NCBI GenBank assembly: GCA_023664955.1
Contig: JAMPEV010000001.1
Span: 1,529,824 to 1,583,227 of the forward strand
Length of the DNA stretch: 53,404 nt
Reading direction: 5' to 3'
DNA from: Duncaniella sp.
GTDB taxonomy: Bacteria > Bacteroidota > Bacteroidia > Bacteroidales > Muribaculaceae
In this document: piece after piece, positions 1 through 9,629 of the stretch
How the letters are laid out: each line of letters begins with the position of its first letter
Position numbering within the stretch: the stretch's first letter is position 1
Translations under genes and position numbers: made by a program
Notes under the pieces: model-generated
Seen by the model: only the letters and a program-made list of their open reading frames with translations
The model's database searches: none
Told to the model about the DNA's origin: nothing

Positions 1-1
1 T

Positions 2-74
2 GGCGATTTAGTGTAGAGGCCTAGCACGCCACCCTCTCACGGTGGAGACCCGGGTTCGAGTCCCGGATTCGCTA
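2..74 (+). tRNA. tRNA-Glu (anticodon CTC)
   Basis: A complete cloverleaf can be folded by eye. The anticodon stem CCACC/GGTGG encloses the loop CTCTCAC, giving anticodon CTC, which reads GAG (Glu). The T arm CCGGG-TTCGAGT-CCCGG is perfect (50-66). The acceptor stem pairs 2-8 with 67-73; the first pair is G·U and the pair at 7/68 is a U·U mismatch, so the stem is slightly weak. CCA is not encoded: the discriminator A74 is followed by CGA. A strong terminator follows directly. Confidence 0.93.
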
Positions 75-81
75 CGATTTT

Positions 82-117
82 AGATAGACAGGTTTTTTTA
101 ACCTGTCTATCTTTTTT
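82..117 (+). terminator. Rho-independent terminator after tRNA-Glu
   Basis: A perfect 12-bp stem (82-93 with 101-112) with a 7-nt T-rich loop is followed by a run of T. It sits 8 nt after the tRNA and ends that transcript. Confidence 0.9.
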
Positions 118-210
118 ATCCTATGCAGAATTTCTCCTTGAACCAACTTTTATCTAAATTTGTTTAAAATAAAAATGCCGAAATTGAGATACTTATTGTG
201 GAATTTTTTT

Positions 211-218
211 TAACTTTG
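211..218 (+). promoter_or_regulatory. Bacteroidetes -7 box for rsfS-ftsH
   Basis: TAACTTTG matches the TAnnTTTG consensus of the Bacteroidetes primary sigma factor. No good TTTG lies at the ideal distance upstream; ATTG at 183-186 is the nearest candidate. The predicted start site lies about 70 nt before rsfS. Confidence 0.5.
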
Positions 219-297
219 TGTCTTAATTTGTCGCATAATGTTTATGCACTAATTTTTAGTTTATATATTGAAAAGTTTCAACATAGTTTAGAAATAA

Positions 298-660
298 ATG
301 ACTCAAACCACTACTGAGATTCTTCCCTTTATTATTGATGGGATTCGTGAAAGAAAAGGCCGACATATCACCACTGTGGATATGAGTGATATTGACACCG
401 CAGCTGCTCGCCGGTTTGTGATTTGTGAAGGCACTTCCACACAGCATGTAGCCGCTGTCGCTGATAGCGTCAGAGAGTATCTACTCGAAAATGCAAAAAT
501 TAAGCCCTACAATTATGATGGATATAGCAATTCACAATGGATTGTAATAGATTACGGAGATACTCTCGTACACGTTTTCCTACCTCAGACAAGACAGCTC
601 TATGACTTGGAGGATCTCTGGAGTGATGCTGTGATCACTGATTACCCCGACGAAGATTAA
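298..660 (+). CDS. rsfS: Ribosome silencing factor RsfS
   Basis: This 120-residue protein has the compact Iojap/RsfS (DUF143) fold, recognisable from its central stretch VICEGTSTQHVAAVADSVRE, the segment NYDGYSNSQWIVIDYGD and the VHVFLPQTRQLYDLEDLW motif typical of the family. RsfS binds ribosomal protein uL14 (L14) on the large subunit and blocks subunit joining under starvation. Length is normal. The ATG at 298 is the first in frame after a promoter-like box at 211-218. It lies 93 nt upstream of ftsH in the same direction, an arrangement I know from other Bacteroidetes, so the two are probably co-transcribed. Function is assigned by family; nothing odd is visible. Confidence 0.93.
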   Translation: MTQTTTEILPFIIDGIRERKGRHITTVDMSDIDTAAARRFVICEGTSTQHVAAVADSVREYLLENAKIKPYNYDGYSNSQWIVIDYGDTLVHVFLPQTRQLYDLEDLWSDAVITDYPDED

Positions 661-753
661 TGAATTATTCACGCCGTTAATTTTACGGATGAAATACTAA
701 CCTAATTCGACACTAAGTGCTTTTTGCTTTCGTGTCACAAATTTTTAATGTAA

Positions 754-2730
754 ATGGAATCTCCACTCAATCAAAACCCAAAGAAAAAAGGTGGCATCAA
801 GTTCAGTATGTATTGGGCTTATGCCATTATCATAATTTTTCTTTTGGGTATGTTGTATATTGATGGCAACTCTCTAAGCAAAGATGTAAGCTTCACTAAA
901 TTTGAAGAGTTGGTGGCTACCGGTGGCGTTGATAAAATCACTGTATTCACTAATACAAATAGGGCTGAAGCTGTGTTGTCTGACTCCCTTGCGAAAAGTG
1001 TGTTTCACGAAAGTCAATACCAGTCAGGTAAAGGTATGTTGGCCAAAGTTGAAACTGATATCCCTTCGGCCGATAAACTTCAAGATCAAATCGATGTGTG
1101 GCGTCAGGAAGGTAAGTTTGATGGGGAGGTTAATTATGAAAAGTCATCTGATTACTCTACTCTTTTTTGGACTTTCGGTCCCATCATCCTTCTTGTGGGC
1201 TTCTGGTTTATAATGATGCGCAAGATGTCTGGCGCAACCAACGGCGGTGGTCCGGGTGGAGTGTTCAATGTTGGTAAGTCAAAAGCGAAGGTTTTTGACA
1301 AAGGGGAAGGATCGGATGTGACTTTCAAGGATGTGGCAGGTCTTTCCGAAGCGAAAACAGAAATTCGTGAGATTGTGGAGTTCCTTCGCAATCCTCAACG
1401 TTACACTGACCTTGGCGGTAAGATTCCTAAGGGTGCTCTTCTCGTTGGTCCTCCCGGAACTGGTAAAACTCTCTTGGCAAAAGCAGTGGCCGGTGAGGCT
1501 AATGTGCCTTTCTTCTCAATGTCGGGTTCCGACTTTGTGGAGATGTTTGTGGGCGTTGGCGCTTCCCGGGTGCGCGACCTTTTCCGTCAAGCTAAGGAGA
1601 AAGCTCCTTGTATAGTGTTTATTGACGAGATTGATGCCGTGGGCCGTGCCCGTGGTAAGAATCCGAATATGGGTGCAAATGATGAGCGTGAAAATACTCT
1701 CAACCAGTTGCTTACCGAGATGGACGGTTTCGGGACTAACAGCGGTGTCATCATTCTTGCCGCTACTAACCGTGCCGATATTCTTGACAAGGCTCTCATG
1801 CGAGCCGGGCGTTTTGACCGTCAGATTAATGTCGATCTTCCGGAGTTAAAGGACCGGAAGGAGATTTTCGAGGTACATCTTCGTAAAATAAAGAAGGATG
1901 ACTCTGTTGATGTCGATCTTTTGGCTCGTCAGACTGCTGGTTTCTCTGGTGCGGATATTGCAAACGTTTGTAATGAGGCCGCCCTAATCGCTGCTCGAAA
2001 CAACAAGAAGAGTGTAGACCGTGACAGCTTCATGGCTGCAATTGACCGAATAATCGGCGGTTTGGAACATAGCTCGAAGGTTATTTCCGCAGAGGAGAAA
2101 AAAGCAATAGCAATCCATGAAGCCGGTCACGCAACAGTGTCATGGTTCCTTGAATATTCAAATGAAATGGTAAAGGTGTCCATAGTGCCACGAGGTATGG
2201 CTCTTGGAGCTGCTTGGTATATGCCAGAGGAACGCCAGATTACTCCTCTTCAGGCTCTACTAGACCAGATTTGTATGACTCTTGGCGGTCGTGCCGCTGA
2301 GGAATTGACTTTGGGACAAGTTTCCACAGGGGCCCTTAACGACCTTGAAAAAGTGACCAAGATGGCTTATGCGATAGTGGTATATTATGGTATGAGCGAC
2401 AAGCTTCCTAACGTTTGTTATTATGATTCTACCGGAAATAGTTATGGCTTCTCCAAACCTTATGGTGGTGAACGTGCCCGTCAGATTGATGAGGAGGTGT
2501 CACGTATCATCGCAGAGCAATATGAACGAGCTAAGCAGATTCTCACTGATCACAAGGAAGGTCATGCAAAACTCGCTGAGACTCTACTTTCTAAGGAAGT
2601 CATGTATGCTGAAGATCTTGTTAACATCTTTGGTAAACGTCAATGGCGGTCTCGTACTGAAGAAATCATGGAGTTACAGGCTAAACGTGATGCAAAACGG
2701 TTTGAAGAAGGAAGCAAGGGACAAGAATGA
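754..2730 (+). CDS. ftsH: ATP-dependent zinc metalloprotease FtsH
   Basis: FtsH is a membrane-anchored AAA+ protease that degrades misfolded membrane proteins and short-lived regulators. This 658-residue copy has a first transmembrane helix (about 20-37), a periplasmic domain, a second helix (about 136-157), then the AAA module: Walker A GPPGTGKT at 232-239, Walker B IVFIDEID at 287-294 and arginine-finger region MRAGRFDR near 349-356. The protease zinc site is HEAGH at 455-459, with Asp530 in STGALND as the likely third ligand. All catalytic residues are present and length is normal. It follows rsfS by 93 nt and is followed by a terminator-like hairpin at 2871-2910. The usual cdsA gene is not found downstream. 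Confidence 0.97.
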   Translation: MESPLNQNPKKKGGIKFSMYWAYAIIIIFLLGMLYIDGNSLSKDVSFTKFEELVATGGVDKITVFTNTNRAEAVLSDSLAKSVFHESQYQSGKGMLAKVETDIPSADKLQDQIDVWRQEGKFDGEVNYEKSSDYSTLFWTFGPIILLVGFWFIMMRKMSGATNGGGPGGVFNVGKSKAKVFDKGEGSDVTFKDVAGLSEAKTEIREIVEFLRNPQRYTDLGGKIPKGALLVGPPGTGKTLLAKAVAGEANVPFFSMSGSDFVEMFVGVGASRVRDLFRQAKEKAPCIVFIDEIDAVGRARGKNPNMGANDERENTLNQLLTEMDGFGTNSGVIILAATNRADILDKALMRAGRFDRQINVDLPELKDRKEIFEVHLRKIKKDDSVDVDLLARQTAGFSGADIANVCNEAALIAARNNKKSVDRDSFMAAIDRIIGGLEHSSKVISAEEKKAIAIHEAGHATVSWFLEYSNEMVKVSIVPRGMALGAAWYMPEERQITPLQALLDQICMTLGGRAAEELTLGQVSTGALNDLEKVTKMAYAIVVYYGMSDKLPNVCYYDSTGNSYGFSKPYGGERARQIDEEVSRIIAEQYERAKQILTDHKEGHAKLAETLLSKEVMYAEDLVNIFGKRQWRSRTEEIMELQAKRDAKRFEEGSKGQE

Positions 2731-2800
2731 CTTCTTGGAGTTCATGGAGGATAATAAATTCGACCTCACATACGTCAATCAAGAAATCGAAAACATCAAA

Positions 2801-2840
2801 ATCAATTGACAATTGATTATTGACAATTGGTAATTGACAT
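2801..2840. repeat. Short AT-rich repeats (ATTGACAATTG)
   Basis: ATTGACAATTG occurs at 2805-2815 and 2819-2829, with a degenerate third copy starting near 2833. The first copy is part of a 17-nt palindrome (2801-2817). Function unknown. Confidence 0.6.
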
Positions 2841-2870
2841 TTAACAATCGATATTTGATAGTTACGATGT

Positions 2871-2910
2871 AGCGATCCTGCAATATACTAAATTGTAGGG
2901 TCGCTTTTTT
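2871..2910 (+). terminator. Terminator after ftsH
   Basis: A 14-bp stem (2871-2884 with 2892-2905) containing two G·U pairs and a 7-nt loop runs into TTTTTT at 2905-2910. It is 140 nt beyond the ftsH stop and points along the plus strand. Confidence 0.75.
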
Positions 2911-2942
2911 CTGCCAAGTTATAAAATAATGCTTAAGATAAG

Positions 2943-2977
2943 GAGAGAGGAATGGTTACGGCTTCCATTCCTCTCTC
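2943..2977. repeat. Perfect 13-bp inverted repeat without T-run
   Basis: GAGAGAGGAATGG (2943-2955) pairs perfectly with CCATTCCTCTCTC (2965-2977) across a 9-nt loop. Neither side has a T-run, so it is not a canonical intrinsic terminator for either ftsH or nifJ. It could be a Rho-dependent or protecting 3' structure for nifJ mRNA. Confidence 0.6.
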
Positions 2978-3115
2978 GGCATCAAAATCAACGTCAAAAC
3001 TATTGTTATGTTGCGCCGTAGTTTTTGAACTTTCGTTTTTCTATTACCTCAATGGATGTGTTGAGTTGATCAGACATGACGTCAATTCGTAGTATAGTTT
3101 ATCAATTGATATTTA

Positions 3116-6100
3116 TTACTTTATATCGTTTAGCATATTCTTGATTCGGTCACAGTCTTTTTGAAGTTCAGGCTGTAAGATGCCTGCCTCTTTACTTTCA
3201 ATCATCTTGAGGTCGGCATATCGATCTTCGTTCATGATATAGTCCCCGACCCGTGTCACAGGCTCCGGATTAGGGTATCTTGGTGAAGCGGTTTCCGGTA
3301 TAGAACCATTCGTGCCGCTGTTATCTCTTCCGGGGATGGGAAAGTCGATGGTAAGTGGCTCCTCTCCTCGGTTGATTGCCTGCGGATTGAATCGGTAAAG
3401 ATTCCAGTATCCACTTTCCACGGCTCTACGTTCTTCTACGATTGAATGACCAAGTCCAGGTCGGATTCCATGGGTGATACATGGACAGTAAGCTATCACA
3501 ATTGCCGGTCCGGGATAATTCTGGGCTTCTACGAGAGCATTGATGGTCTGCTGGTAGTTAGCACCAAGGGCAACCGATGCTACATATACGTTACCATAAC
3601 TCATCATCATTACACCAATGTCCTTCTTTTGAGTTCTCTTCCCGTCAGGAGCATATTTCACAACAGCACTTCGTGGGGTTGCTTTAGAGCTTTGGCCACC
3701 GGTGTTGGAGTAACATTCAGTATCCATGACAAGAATCTTAACAGGATCACCTGATGCAAGGACATGGTCTAAACCTCCAAAGTCAATATCATATGCCCAA
3801 CCATCACCTCCGATTGTCCATACTGTCTTATTTACCAAAATATCCCACATTTCGAGAAGCTCGGCATATTTAGGATTTACATTTTCCATTGGTGAAAGCA
3901 CTGGAAGTAATTGACTGATAATTCGCTTTGATTCTGTGATTGAATCCCGATTGGAATAGAACGCCTCGAGGGGTGTCTTAAGGAATGGCGATGTCTTTGG
4001 ATCATCTATCAGTTCCTTAATTAGTTCCATGGCTCGTTCTCGTCTGTGTCTCAAAGCCAATAGCATACCGTATCCATATTCCGCATTATCCTCGAATAGC
4101 GAGTTACCCCAAGCCGGTCCCTTCCCGTCAGGATCAGAGCAATAGGCGTTTGAAGGATAGTTTGCTCCCCATATTGAACTGCAACCGGTTGCATTGGCTA
4201 TGATTAAATCCTGACCGAAGAGCTGGGTAAGTAGTTTGACGTAGGGTGTCTCACCGCATCCGGCGCAAGCACCTGAAAATTCCAAATATGGAGGTTGTAA
4301 CTGTGATCCCTTGATGGTATCTGCTGAAAGTAGGTCACGTTTCAGAGATATGTTACCTTTGACCCAATCAATGATAGGTAATTCAGTGGGAAGAACTTCT
4401 TCGATTGGAGTCATAGTTAATGCGTGGCCCGGGCAAATTATAGAACATGAAGAACATCCAAGACAATCCTCAGTGAAATTCTGTATATGGAACATATAGC
4501 CATTCAGCTCAGGAACCCCCTTCGCAGCTTTCATCTTAAATTCCTTAGGTGTGGCTGATGCTTCTTCATTATTAAGAATATATGGGCGGATTGCAGCATG
4601 AGGGCATACCAAAGAACACTCGGTACATTCGATACACTTATTGACGTCCCATACGGGCACTCGTGTGGCAATCCGTCGGTGCTCGTATGCCGATGTTCCC
4701 ATCGGCATAGTACCATCCGGTGTGAATGCAGACACAGGAATTGAATCACCCTTACCTTCGATACATGGAGTATGAACCTCCTCAATGAATTTTTGGAGTT
4801 GGGGAGTAGCATATTTAATCTCTCGTTTGAGGATTTGTTCGGGGGTGGAAGTCCATCCCTCAATCGAGTTATAATCAATTTCTTTGAGAGCATCGACGAC
4901 CATGGAAATAGCTTTTAGATTCATTTCCACCACAGCACCTCCCTCGTGAATGTAAGTTGCTCGGATAGTGTCCTTTAATGAGTCGTAGGCTGTATTGAAA
5001 TCTATTATTTCACTGAGGTATAGGAACACTGTTTCCATCGGCATATTAATACGTGGAAGTAGCCCTACCTCTGACGCGATTTTATCGGCATCAATATTGT
5101 AGAATTTTATTTTCTTTTCGGCCATTGTTTTGCGCATTTCAAGAGGTAATCTTGTAACCATCTGGTCAGGAGTCCATGGCGAATTTAATACGAAAATACC
5201 TCCTTCTTTTACTTTGTCAACCATTGAGAATCGATTGACGTAAGAAGTTTTATGACATGCCACATAATCAGCCTCATAAATAGAGTAGGCCGACGTTACG
5301 GGTTTGTCGGAAATGCGAAGTTGCGATATAGTGTAACCTCCTGATTTCTTAGCGGAATAGCTGAAATAGGCTTGGGCATAGAGTGACTCAGTGCCTCCAA
5401 GTATAGAGGCAACTTGCTTTGTTCCACCAACTGTGCCATCATTGCCTATTCCGTAAAAAATACTTTGATACATTCCCTCGGCCGCATTTGTGTCAATCTC
5501 CTCATTGACATCAATTGACAAGTGGGTGATATCATCGTTAATACCGACTGTGAATGTGTTCTTGATAGTCCCGGCTTGCATTTCGTCAAATATAGCCTTT
5601 ACCATTGACGGATTAAACTCCTTGCTCGATAAGCCATATCGCCCACCTGCCACCTTGATACTCCTACCTGTGATGGTTGCTACAGCGGAGATTACGTCCT
5701 GGCAGAGCGGTTCGTGTTGTGCCCCCGGTTCTTTAGTACGGTCAAGTACGGCTATTGTTTTTACGTTTTCAGGAATTGCCTTAACGAAATCCGATACCGG
5801 GAACGGACGGTAAAGTCTTACAACGATTATACCGGCCTTGTAATTTCTTGTTTTATTTAGATAATCAACGGTTTCTTTAACCACTTCAGCACCTGATCCC
5901 ATAATCACAACGATAATTTCGGCATCAGCGTCACCGAAGTAATCGACGGTGTGATATTGTCGCCCGGTTATCGAAGCTACCTTGTCCATAGCATTTTGAA
6001 CTATGGCAGGAAAAGCATTGTAAAATTTATTGGGTGCTTCGCGGTTTTGAAAATACACATCGGGATTTTGGGCTGAACCCCTAAGGTCAGGATGCTCTGG

Positions 6101-6721
6101 ATTCATGGCCCGTTTTCTGAACTTTGCAACATTGTCCCAATTGACAAGACCACGCATTGACTCGTAGTCAATCACATTAATTGTGTCCATCTCGGAGGAA
6201 GTGCGCCATCCGTCAAAAAAATGTAACACAGGTAATGAACCATCAATAGCTGCGAGATGAGCCACAAGTGCTAAGTCCATTGTCTCCTGAACAGAAGCAG
6301 AGACCAGCATAGTAAAACCGGTAGCCCTGCAAGCCATCACATCCTGATGGTCGCCGAAGATAGATAGTGCGTGAGTGGCGAGGGACCGACATCCCACATG
6401 AATTACTCCGGGAAGCAATTCACCTGCTATTTTGTACATATTTGGTATCATGAGCATAAGCCCTTGGGATGCTGTAAAAGTGGTGGCAAAAGAACCTGCG
6501 GCGAGTGCTCCGTGCATTGCACCGGCAGCTCCGAGCTCACTTTCCATCTCGTGTATATCAAGTGCTTGACCCCACAGGTTGTTTCTTCCTTGCATTCCCC
6601 ATTTCTTGGCCGTTTCACCCATTGAAGCTATTGGTGTAATGGGGTATATTGTTGCAACCTCACTCAAAGCAAAAGCCACATGGGCGGCGGCTGTGCATCC
6701 GTCAAGAATCTGTTTACTCAT
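3116..6721 (-). CDS. nifJ: Pyruvate:ferredoxin (flavodoxin) oxidoreductase, single-chain
   Basis: This 1201-residue enzyme oxidatively decarboxylates pyruvate to acetyl-CoA and CO2, passing electrons to ferredoxin. The N-terminal YPITPIASMGE segment marks the pyruvate-binding domain I. Two ferredoxin-type 4Fe-4S motifs follow (CIECTECSLVCP near residue 690 and CLGCSSCSIICP near 755). Next come the cluster Cys of ACAGCGETPY near 817 and the TPP/Mg motif GDGWAYDIDFGG near 970. I chose ATG 6721 (MSKQILDG) because it matches the family start and has AGAAGGA just upstream; a longer reading from 6760 adds 13 unlikely residues. It is the last gene after frc-oxc-permease, 82 nt after the permease stop, but a strong hairpin lies between them, so expression may be partly uncoupled. 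Confidence 0.96.
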   Translation of the reverse strand: MSKQILDGCTAAAHVAFALSEVATIYPITPIASMGETAKKWGMQGRNNLWGQALDIHEMESELGAAGAMHGALAAGSFATTFTASQGLMLMIPNMYKIAGELLPGVIHVGCRSLATHALSIFGDHQDVMACRATGFTMLVSASVQETMDLALVAHLAAIDGSLPVLHFFDGWRTSSEMDTINVIDYESMRGLVNWDNVAKFRKRAMNPEHPDLRGSAQNPDVYFQNREAPNKFYNAFPAIVQNAMDKVASITGRQYHTVDYFGDADAEIIVVIMGSGAEVVKETVDYLNKTRNYKAGIIVVRLYRPFPVSDFVKAIPENVKTIAVLDRTKEPGAQHEPLCQDVISAVATITGRSIKVAGGRYGLSSKEFNPSMVKAIFDEMQAGTIKNTFTVGINDDITHLSIDVNEEIDTNAAEGMYQSIFYGIGNDGTVGGTKQVASILGGTESLYAQAYFSYSAKKSGGYTISQLRISDKPVTSAYSIYEADYVACHKTSYVNRFSMVDKVKEGGIFVLNSPWTPDQMVTRLPLEMRKTMAEKKIKFYNIDADKIASEVGLLPRINMPMETVFLYLSEIIDFNTAYDSLKDTIRATYIHEGGAVVEMNLKAISMVVDALKEIDYNSIEGWTSTPEQILKREIKYATPQLQKFIEEVHTPCIEGKGDSIPVSAFTPDGTMPMGTSAYEHRRIATRVPVWDVNKCIECTECSLVCPHAAIRPYILNNEEASATPKEFKMKAAKGVPELNGYMFHIQNFTEDCLGCSSCSIICPGHALTMTPIEEVLPTELPIIDWVKGNISLKRDLLSADTIKGSQLQPPYLEFSGACAGCGETPYVKLLTQLFGQDLIIANATGCSSIWGANYPSNAYCSDPDGKGPAWGNSLFEDNAEYGYGMLLALRHRRERAMELIKELIDDPKTSPFLKTPLEAFYSNRDSITESKRIISQLLPVLSPMENVNPKYAELLEMWDILVNKTVWTIGGDGWAYDIDFGGLDHVLASGDPVKILVMDTECYSNTGGQSSKATPRSAVVKYAPDGKRTQKKDIGVMMMSYGNVYVASVALGANYQQTINALVEAQNYPGPAIVIAYCPCITHGIRPGLGHSIVEERRAVESGYWNLYRFNPQAINRGEEPLTIDFPIPGRDNSGTNGSIPETASPRYPNPEPVTRVGDYIMNEDRYADLKMIESKEAGILQPELQKDCDRIKNMLNDIK

Positions 6722-6753
6722 GATAATCCTTCTATATTTTTTTATTAGATAAG

Positions 6754-6791
6754 AACACATAAGTGACAGCTATCGCTATCACTTATGTGTT
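6754..6791 (-). promoter_or_regulatory. Intercistronic hairpin between permease and nifJ
   Basis: A 17-bp stem (6754-6770 with 6775-6791) with one mismatch and a 4-nt loop fills most of the permease-nifJ gap. On the minus strand it is followed by CTTATCTAATAAAA, not a T-run, so mRNA processing or stabilisation is more likely than intrinsic termination. Confidence 0.7.
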
Positions 6792-6803
6792 GATAATTTT
6801 TAA

Positions 6804-7769
6804 TTAAAATGCCTTAAGACACAAATCGGTTATCCATATCCAAAGCGGACAGAAACCTATGAAAAGAATTACTGAAAGAGTAAGAGAAGAAGTACCTTCA
6901 GCTACATAAGTATCGTACTCGTCGGCGATAATAATACCGGAGAATGCAGGTGGAAGAGCAGCGGCTACAACCAACATCTTAAGATTCAACGGATCCATGT
7001 GGAATACGAGACCGAGGATAAGGATGACTGCCGGCATGAAGACCATCTTTAAGATAGAACCCAATATAACCTGCCAATCAATGTTAATCTTAATTGCAGA
7101 GAGTGTGATACCTGCTGAGAATACTGCCATTGATGCATTCGCACCCTTAATAAGATCAAATGATGGACTTGCCCAGTCTGGCCAAGGTATCCCCACAACG
7201 ACCCAGATCACGGCGAGAATTGGCGCCCAAGCCACCGGTTGTTCCAATGCATGGATCACCGGTGCCCACGCACTCTTGTTCTTTGCAGATCCTGGCTGTT
7301 GTTTTTCAAGAGAAGCGTTCAAAAGAGAAAGTCCCACAGGGATACCAACGGCATTAACCACGATACCAACGATAGCTACCACGAGAGCTACGGCCGGGGT
7401 TGTTCCGAAGATAGGCTCAAGTACCGCAAAACCAAGGAATCCGATAGTTGGTGAACCACTGATAAGTGCTGAGACTGCAGCATCGGCACCAGTGTTCTTC
7501 TTAAACATTAAGAATACCCAGTAAACCACCATGAAGCATAACATGATACCCACGAGTGAAATCAAGGAAAGTTTAATATCCTTTTCGAGCATTTCACGGC
7601 TCGCCTGTGCGATTGATACGAAAAGGGCTGCCGGTAAGGCGTAGTCAAGCACGACCTTATTAAATTTCTTAGCATCTTCACCGCTAAAAATCCCCTTTTT
7701 CCCTGATATGAAACCTGCCAACATCACAACAATGATAGGGACAATGGCATAAAGTATGATATGGCTCAT
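6804..7769 (-). CDS. AEC-family permease, probable oxalate/formate carrier (YfdV-like)
   Basis: A 321-residue integral membrane protein with about ten hydrophobic helices, starting MSHIILYAIVPIIVVMLAGFISGKKG and carrying the Gly/Pro-rich SGSPTIGFLGFAVLEPIFG loop typical of the auxin efflux carrier (AEC) family. The AEC carrier YfdV in E. coli lies in an operon with frc (yfdW) and oxc (yfdU). The same grouping here, with the gene 101 nt downstream of oxc, makes oxalate uptake, or oxalate/formate exchange, the best inference. Malonate or another dicarboxylate remains possible because AEC carriers are poorly characterised. No OxlT-type MFS antiporter is present in the window. Confidence 0.85.
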   Translation of the reverse strand: MSHIILYAIVPIIVVMLAGFISGKKGIFSGEDAKKFNKVVLDYALPAALFVSIAQASREMLEKDIKLSLISLVGIMLCFMVVYWVFLMFKKNTGADAAVSALISGSPTIGFLGFAVLEPIFGTTPAVALVVAIVGIVVNAVGIPVGLSLLNASLEKQQPGSAKNKSAWAPVIHALEQPVAWAPILAVIWVVVGIPWPDWASPSFDLIKGANASMAVFSAGITLSAIKINIDWQVILGSILKMVFMPAVILILGLVFHMDPLNLKMLVVAAALPPAFSGIIIADEYDTYVAEGTSSLTLSVILFIGFCPLWIWITDLCLKAF

Positions 7770-7802
7770 ATATAATTGTTTTTACGTTTTGATTATAAAT
7801 AT

Positions 7803-7852
7803 TATTTTAAAAGCTATAGGGTACGGCAACGTTTCGATGACGTACCCATAGC
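7803..7852 (-). terminator. Terminator-like hairpin between oxc and permease
   Basis: On the minus strand, GCTATGGGTACG (7852-7841) pairs with CGTACCCTATAGC (7825-7813), with one bulged base and a 15-nt loop, and is followed directly by TTTTAAAAT. It lies just after the oxc stop and could attenuate permease and nifJ expression. Confidence 0.65.
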
Positions 7853-7870
7853 CAGGTGCATGAGAGACCT

Positions 7871-9616
7871 TTATACGGTAATGTCCTGAAGCGGTGCTGG
7901 ATTCAAGTATCCGATGTGACCTGATTCTTTGCCAGAGTCAGCCGCCAGTTGAATATCGATGATACATGTCTTCTTGCTTGCTATACTCTCTTTAAGAGCC
8001 TTGTCCAAGTCTTCCGGTGTCTTGACATGATAGGACTGTGCACCGAAGGCTTGACCTATTAAGTCGTAACGTGCGTTGATGTCAAGAGTGGTAGGAGCTG
8101 GGTCGGTAGTCTTGTCAAGAGGTACACCGATACCATTGTAAATACCACCATTATTGAATATTACCACGGTAATTGGGAGGTGGAAGCGGCATGCTGTCTC
8201 GAAGTCCATACCAGAGAAGCCGAACGCTGAGTCACCCATGACAGCCACGACTGATTTGCCAGTAGCGACAGCGGCACCGATAGTAGAACCGATACCCATA
8301 CCCATGATAGCCCATGTAGCACAATCGATTCGTTTACGCGGGAGCGACATATTGATGGCATCACGTGTATCATCAAGAGTGTTTGCCCCTTCGTTAACGA
8401 GTATAATATCAGGGTTGGATTCGATAATAGGTTTGATAACGCCAAGGGCGGTCCAGTGAGTCATTGGCATTGCAGCCTTGGCAGCATCGATACGAGCGGC
8501 AAACTTGGCATCCTTCTCCTTAGTCTCAGCCTGGAGTGAGGCCACCCAAGTGGGATCAGTGCTCATTTTCGCACCCTTCATCTTTGCAAGTATGGCATCG
8601 AGTGAAAGACCCATATCACCAACCACCGGTGCTGCGATAGGACGGTTAACATCGATTTCCTGAGGCTCAACATCGACTTGGATATACTTCATTTCAGGAT
8701 TCCATTTACCCTTACCGAATGAAAGCATCCAGTTGAGACGCGCACCTATAATCATGACAACATCAGCCTTTTCCATAATGGTTGAACGGCAAGAAAGCGC
8801 GCTCAACGGACCGGCATCAGGCATCAGGCCCTTGGCCATTGACATCGGAAGATAAGGAATGTTGTAAGTTTCGATAAGAGTCTTAATCTTATCGTCAATC
8901 TGAGCGTAGGCCGCACCCTTTCCTAAGAGGATAGCCGGACGCTTAGCAGATGTAAGGATTTCGACTGCACGGTCAACGGCTGCATCGTTAGGAGCAACTG
9001 GTGAGTAAACATCAACCGGCTGGTATAGAAGTTTCTCAGCATCCTCACGGTTCATAATCTGACCGAGGGCGGGTGTTGTCATGTCGATATACACACCGCC
9101 TGGACGACCTGACACAGCAGCACGGTAAGCGCGTGTTACTGCAGAAGGAATATCTTCTGCTTTGGAGCAACGGAACACAGCCTTAACGAGTGGCTTAGCA
9201 GTGTTGAACTGGTCGAGCTGTTCGTATGTGCCCATGTTCATATCTACCATGTGTGGGTCACTTGCACCCGAGATTTGAATCATCGGGTAGCAATTAACTG
9301 TGGCATTGGTGGTTGCTGTAAGTCCATTCATGAATCCGAGTGAAGAAACTGTCATGAGCACACCCGGTTTCTTGGTTAAGTAACCATGAGTAGCAGCAGC
9401 CATACCGGCTTGCTGTTCATGACGGAAGCCAAAGAAACGAATATCTTGTTGTTGGATAAGATAAGCAGCCTCTGTGATTGGAATACCAACGAGACCATAT
9501 ACGCTGTCAATCCCTACGTTTTTTAAGGCTCTTGCAAGGACGTACATACCTGTTACTTGCTCAGGGAAATGAGGTGCATTATTAGTCGCTTGCGGAGTGG
9601 TAGTTGAAGTAGACAT
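7871..9616 (-). CDS. oxc: Oxalyl-CoA decarboxylase
   Basis: This TPP-dependent enzyme converts oxalyl-CoA to formyl-CoA and CO2, consuming a proton in the cytosol. At 581 residues it is close to the usual 560-570, with a short Thr-rich N-terminal extension. The N-terminal Pyr domain has GLVGIPITEAAYL and the catalytic Glu67 in RHEQQAG that activates TPP. The C-terminal PP domain has the Mg/TPP motif GDSAFGFSGMDFE near 461 and NNGGIYNGIG after it, whose Tyr belongs to the active site in characterised oxalyl-CoA decarboxylases. These features separate it from acetolactate synthase, the nearest alternative. It lies 129 nt downstream of frc, its partner in the oxalate cycle. Confidence 0.95.
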   Translation of the reverse strand: MSTSTTTPQATNNAPHFPEQVTGMYVLARALKNVGIDSVYGLVGIPITEAAYLIQQQDIRFFGFRHEQQAGMAAATHGYLTKKPGVLMTVSSLGFMNGLTATTNATVNCYPMIQISGASDPHMVDMNMGTYEQLDQFNTAKPLVKAVFRCSKAEDIPSAVTRAYRAAVSGRPGGVYIDMTTPALGQIMNREDAEKLLYQPVDVYSPVAPNDAAVDRAVEILTSAKRPAILLGKGAAYAQIDDKIKTLIETYNIPYLPMSMAKGLMPDAGPLSALSCRSTIMEKADVVMIIGARLNWMLSFGKGKWNPEMKYIQVDVEPQEIDVNRPIAAPVVGDMGLSLDAILAKMKGAKMSTDPTWVASLQAETKEKDAKFAARIDAAKAAMPMTHWTALGVIKPIIESNPDIILVNEGANTLDDTRDAINMSLPRKRIDCATWAIMGMGIGSTIGAAVATGKSVVAVMGDSAFGFSGMDFETACRFHLPITVVIFNNGGIYNGIGVPLDKTTDPAPTTLDINARYDLIGQAFGAQSYHVKTPEDLDKALKESIASKKTCIIDIQLAADSGKESGHIGYLNPAPLQDITV

Positions 9617-9629
9617 TTTGATGATTATT

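Larger units (their letters stand above)
2731..3115. other. Gene-free interval between convergent ftsH and nifJ
   Basis: This 385-bp stretch holds no convincing gene. It contains a cluster of short ATTGACAATTG repeats (2801-2840), a terminator-like hairpin for ftsH (2871-2910) and a separate perfect 13-bp inverted repeat (2943-2977). A 21-codon ORF at 2744-2809 begins just after the ftsH stop but has no supporting evidence. The rest (2980-3115) shows no structure I can name. Confidence 0.6.

Noticed and set aside
2744-2809. A 21-codon ORF just after ftsH with GGAG upstream
   Set aside because: Very short, no homologue I can name, and it runs into a repeat cluster; evidence is insufficient.
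3116-6721. NifJ-like gene next to frc/oxc as an oxalate oxidoreductase
   Set aside because: Known oxalate oxidoreductase is a multi-subunit enzyme; this one is a standard single-chain pyruvate:ferredoxin oxidoreductase with normal domain order, so the neighbour relation alone does not justify a new substrate.
6997-7524. A 175-codon open frame antisense to the AEC permease
   Set aside because: It overlaps a well-supported membrane protein and its Ala/Thr/Ile-rich translation looks like reverse-complement noise.
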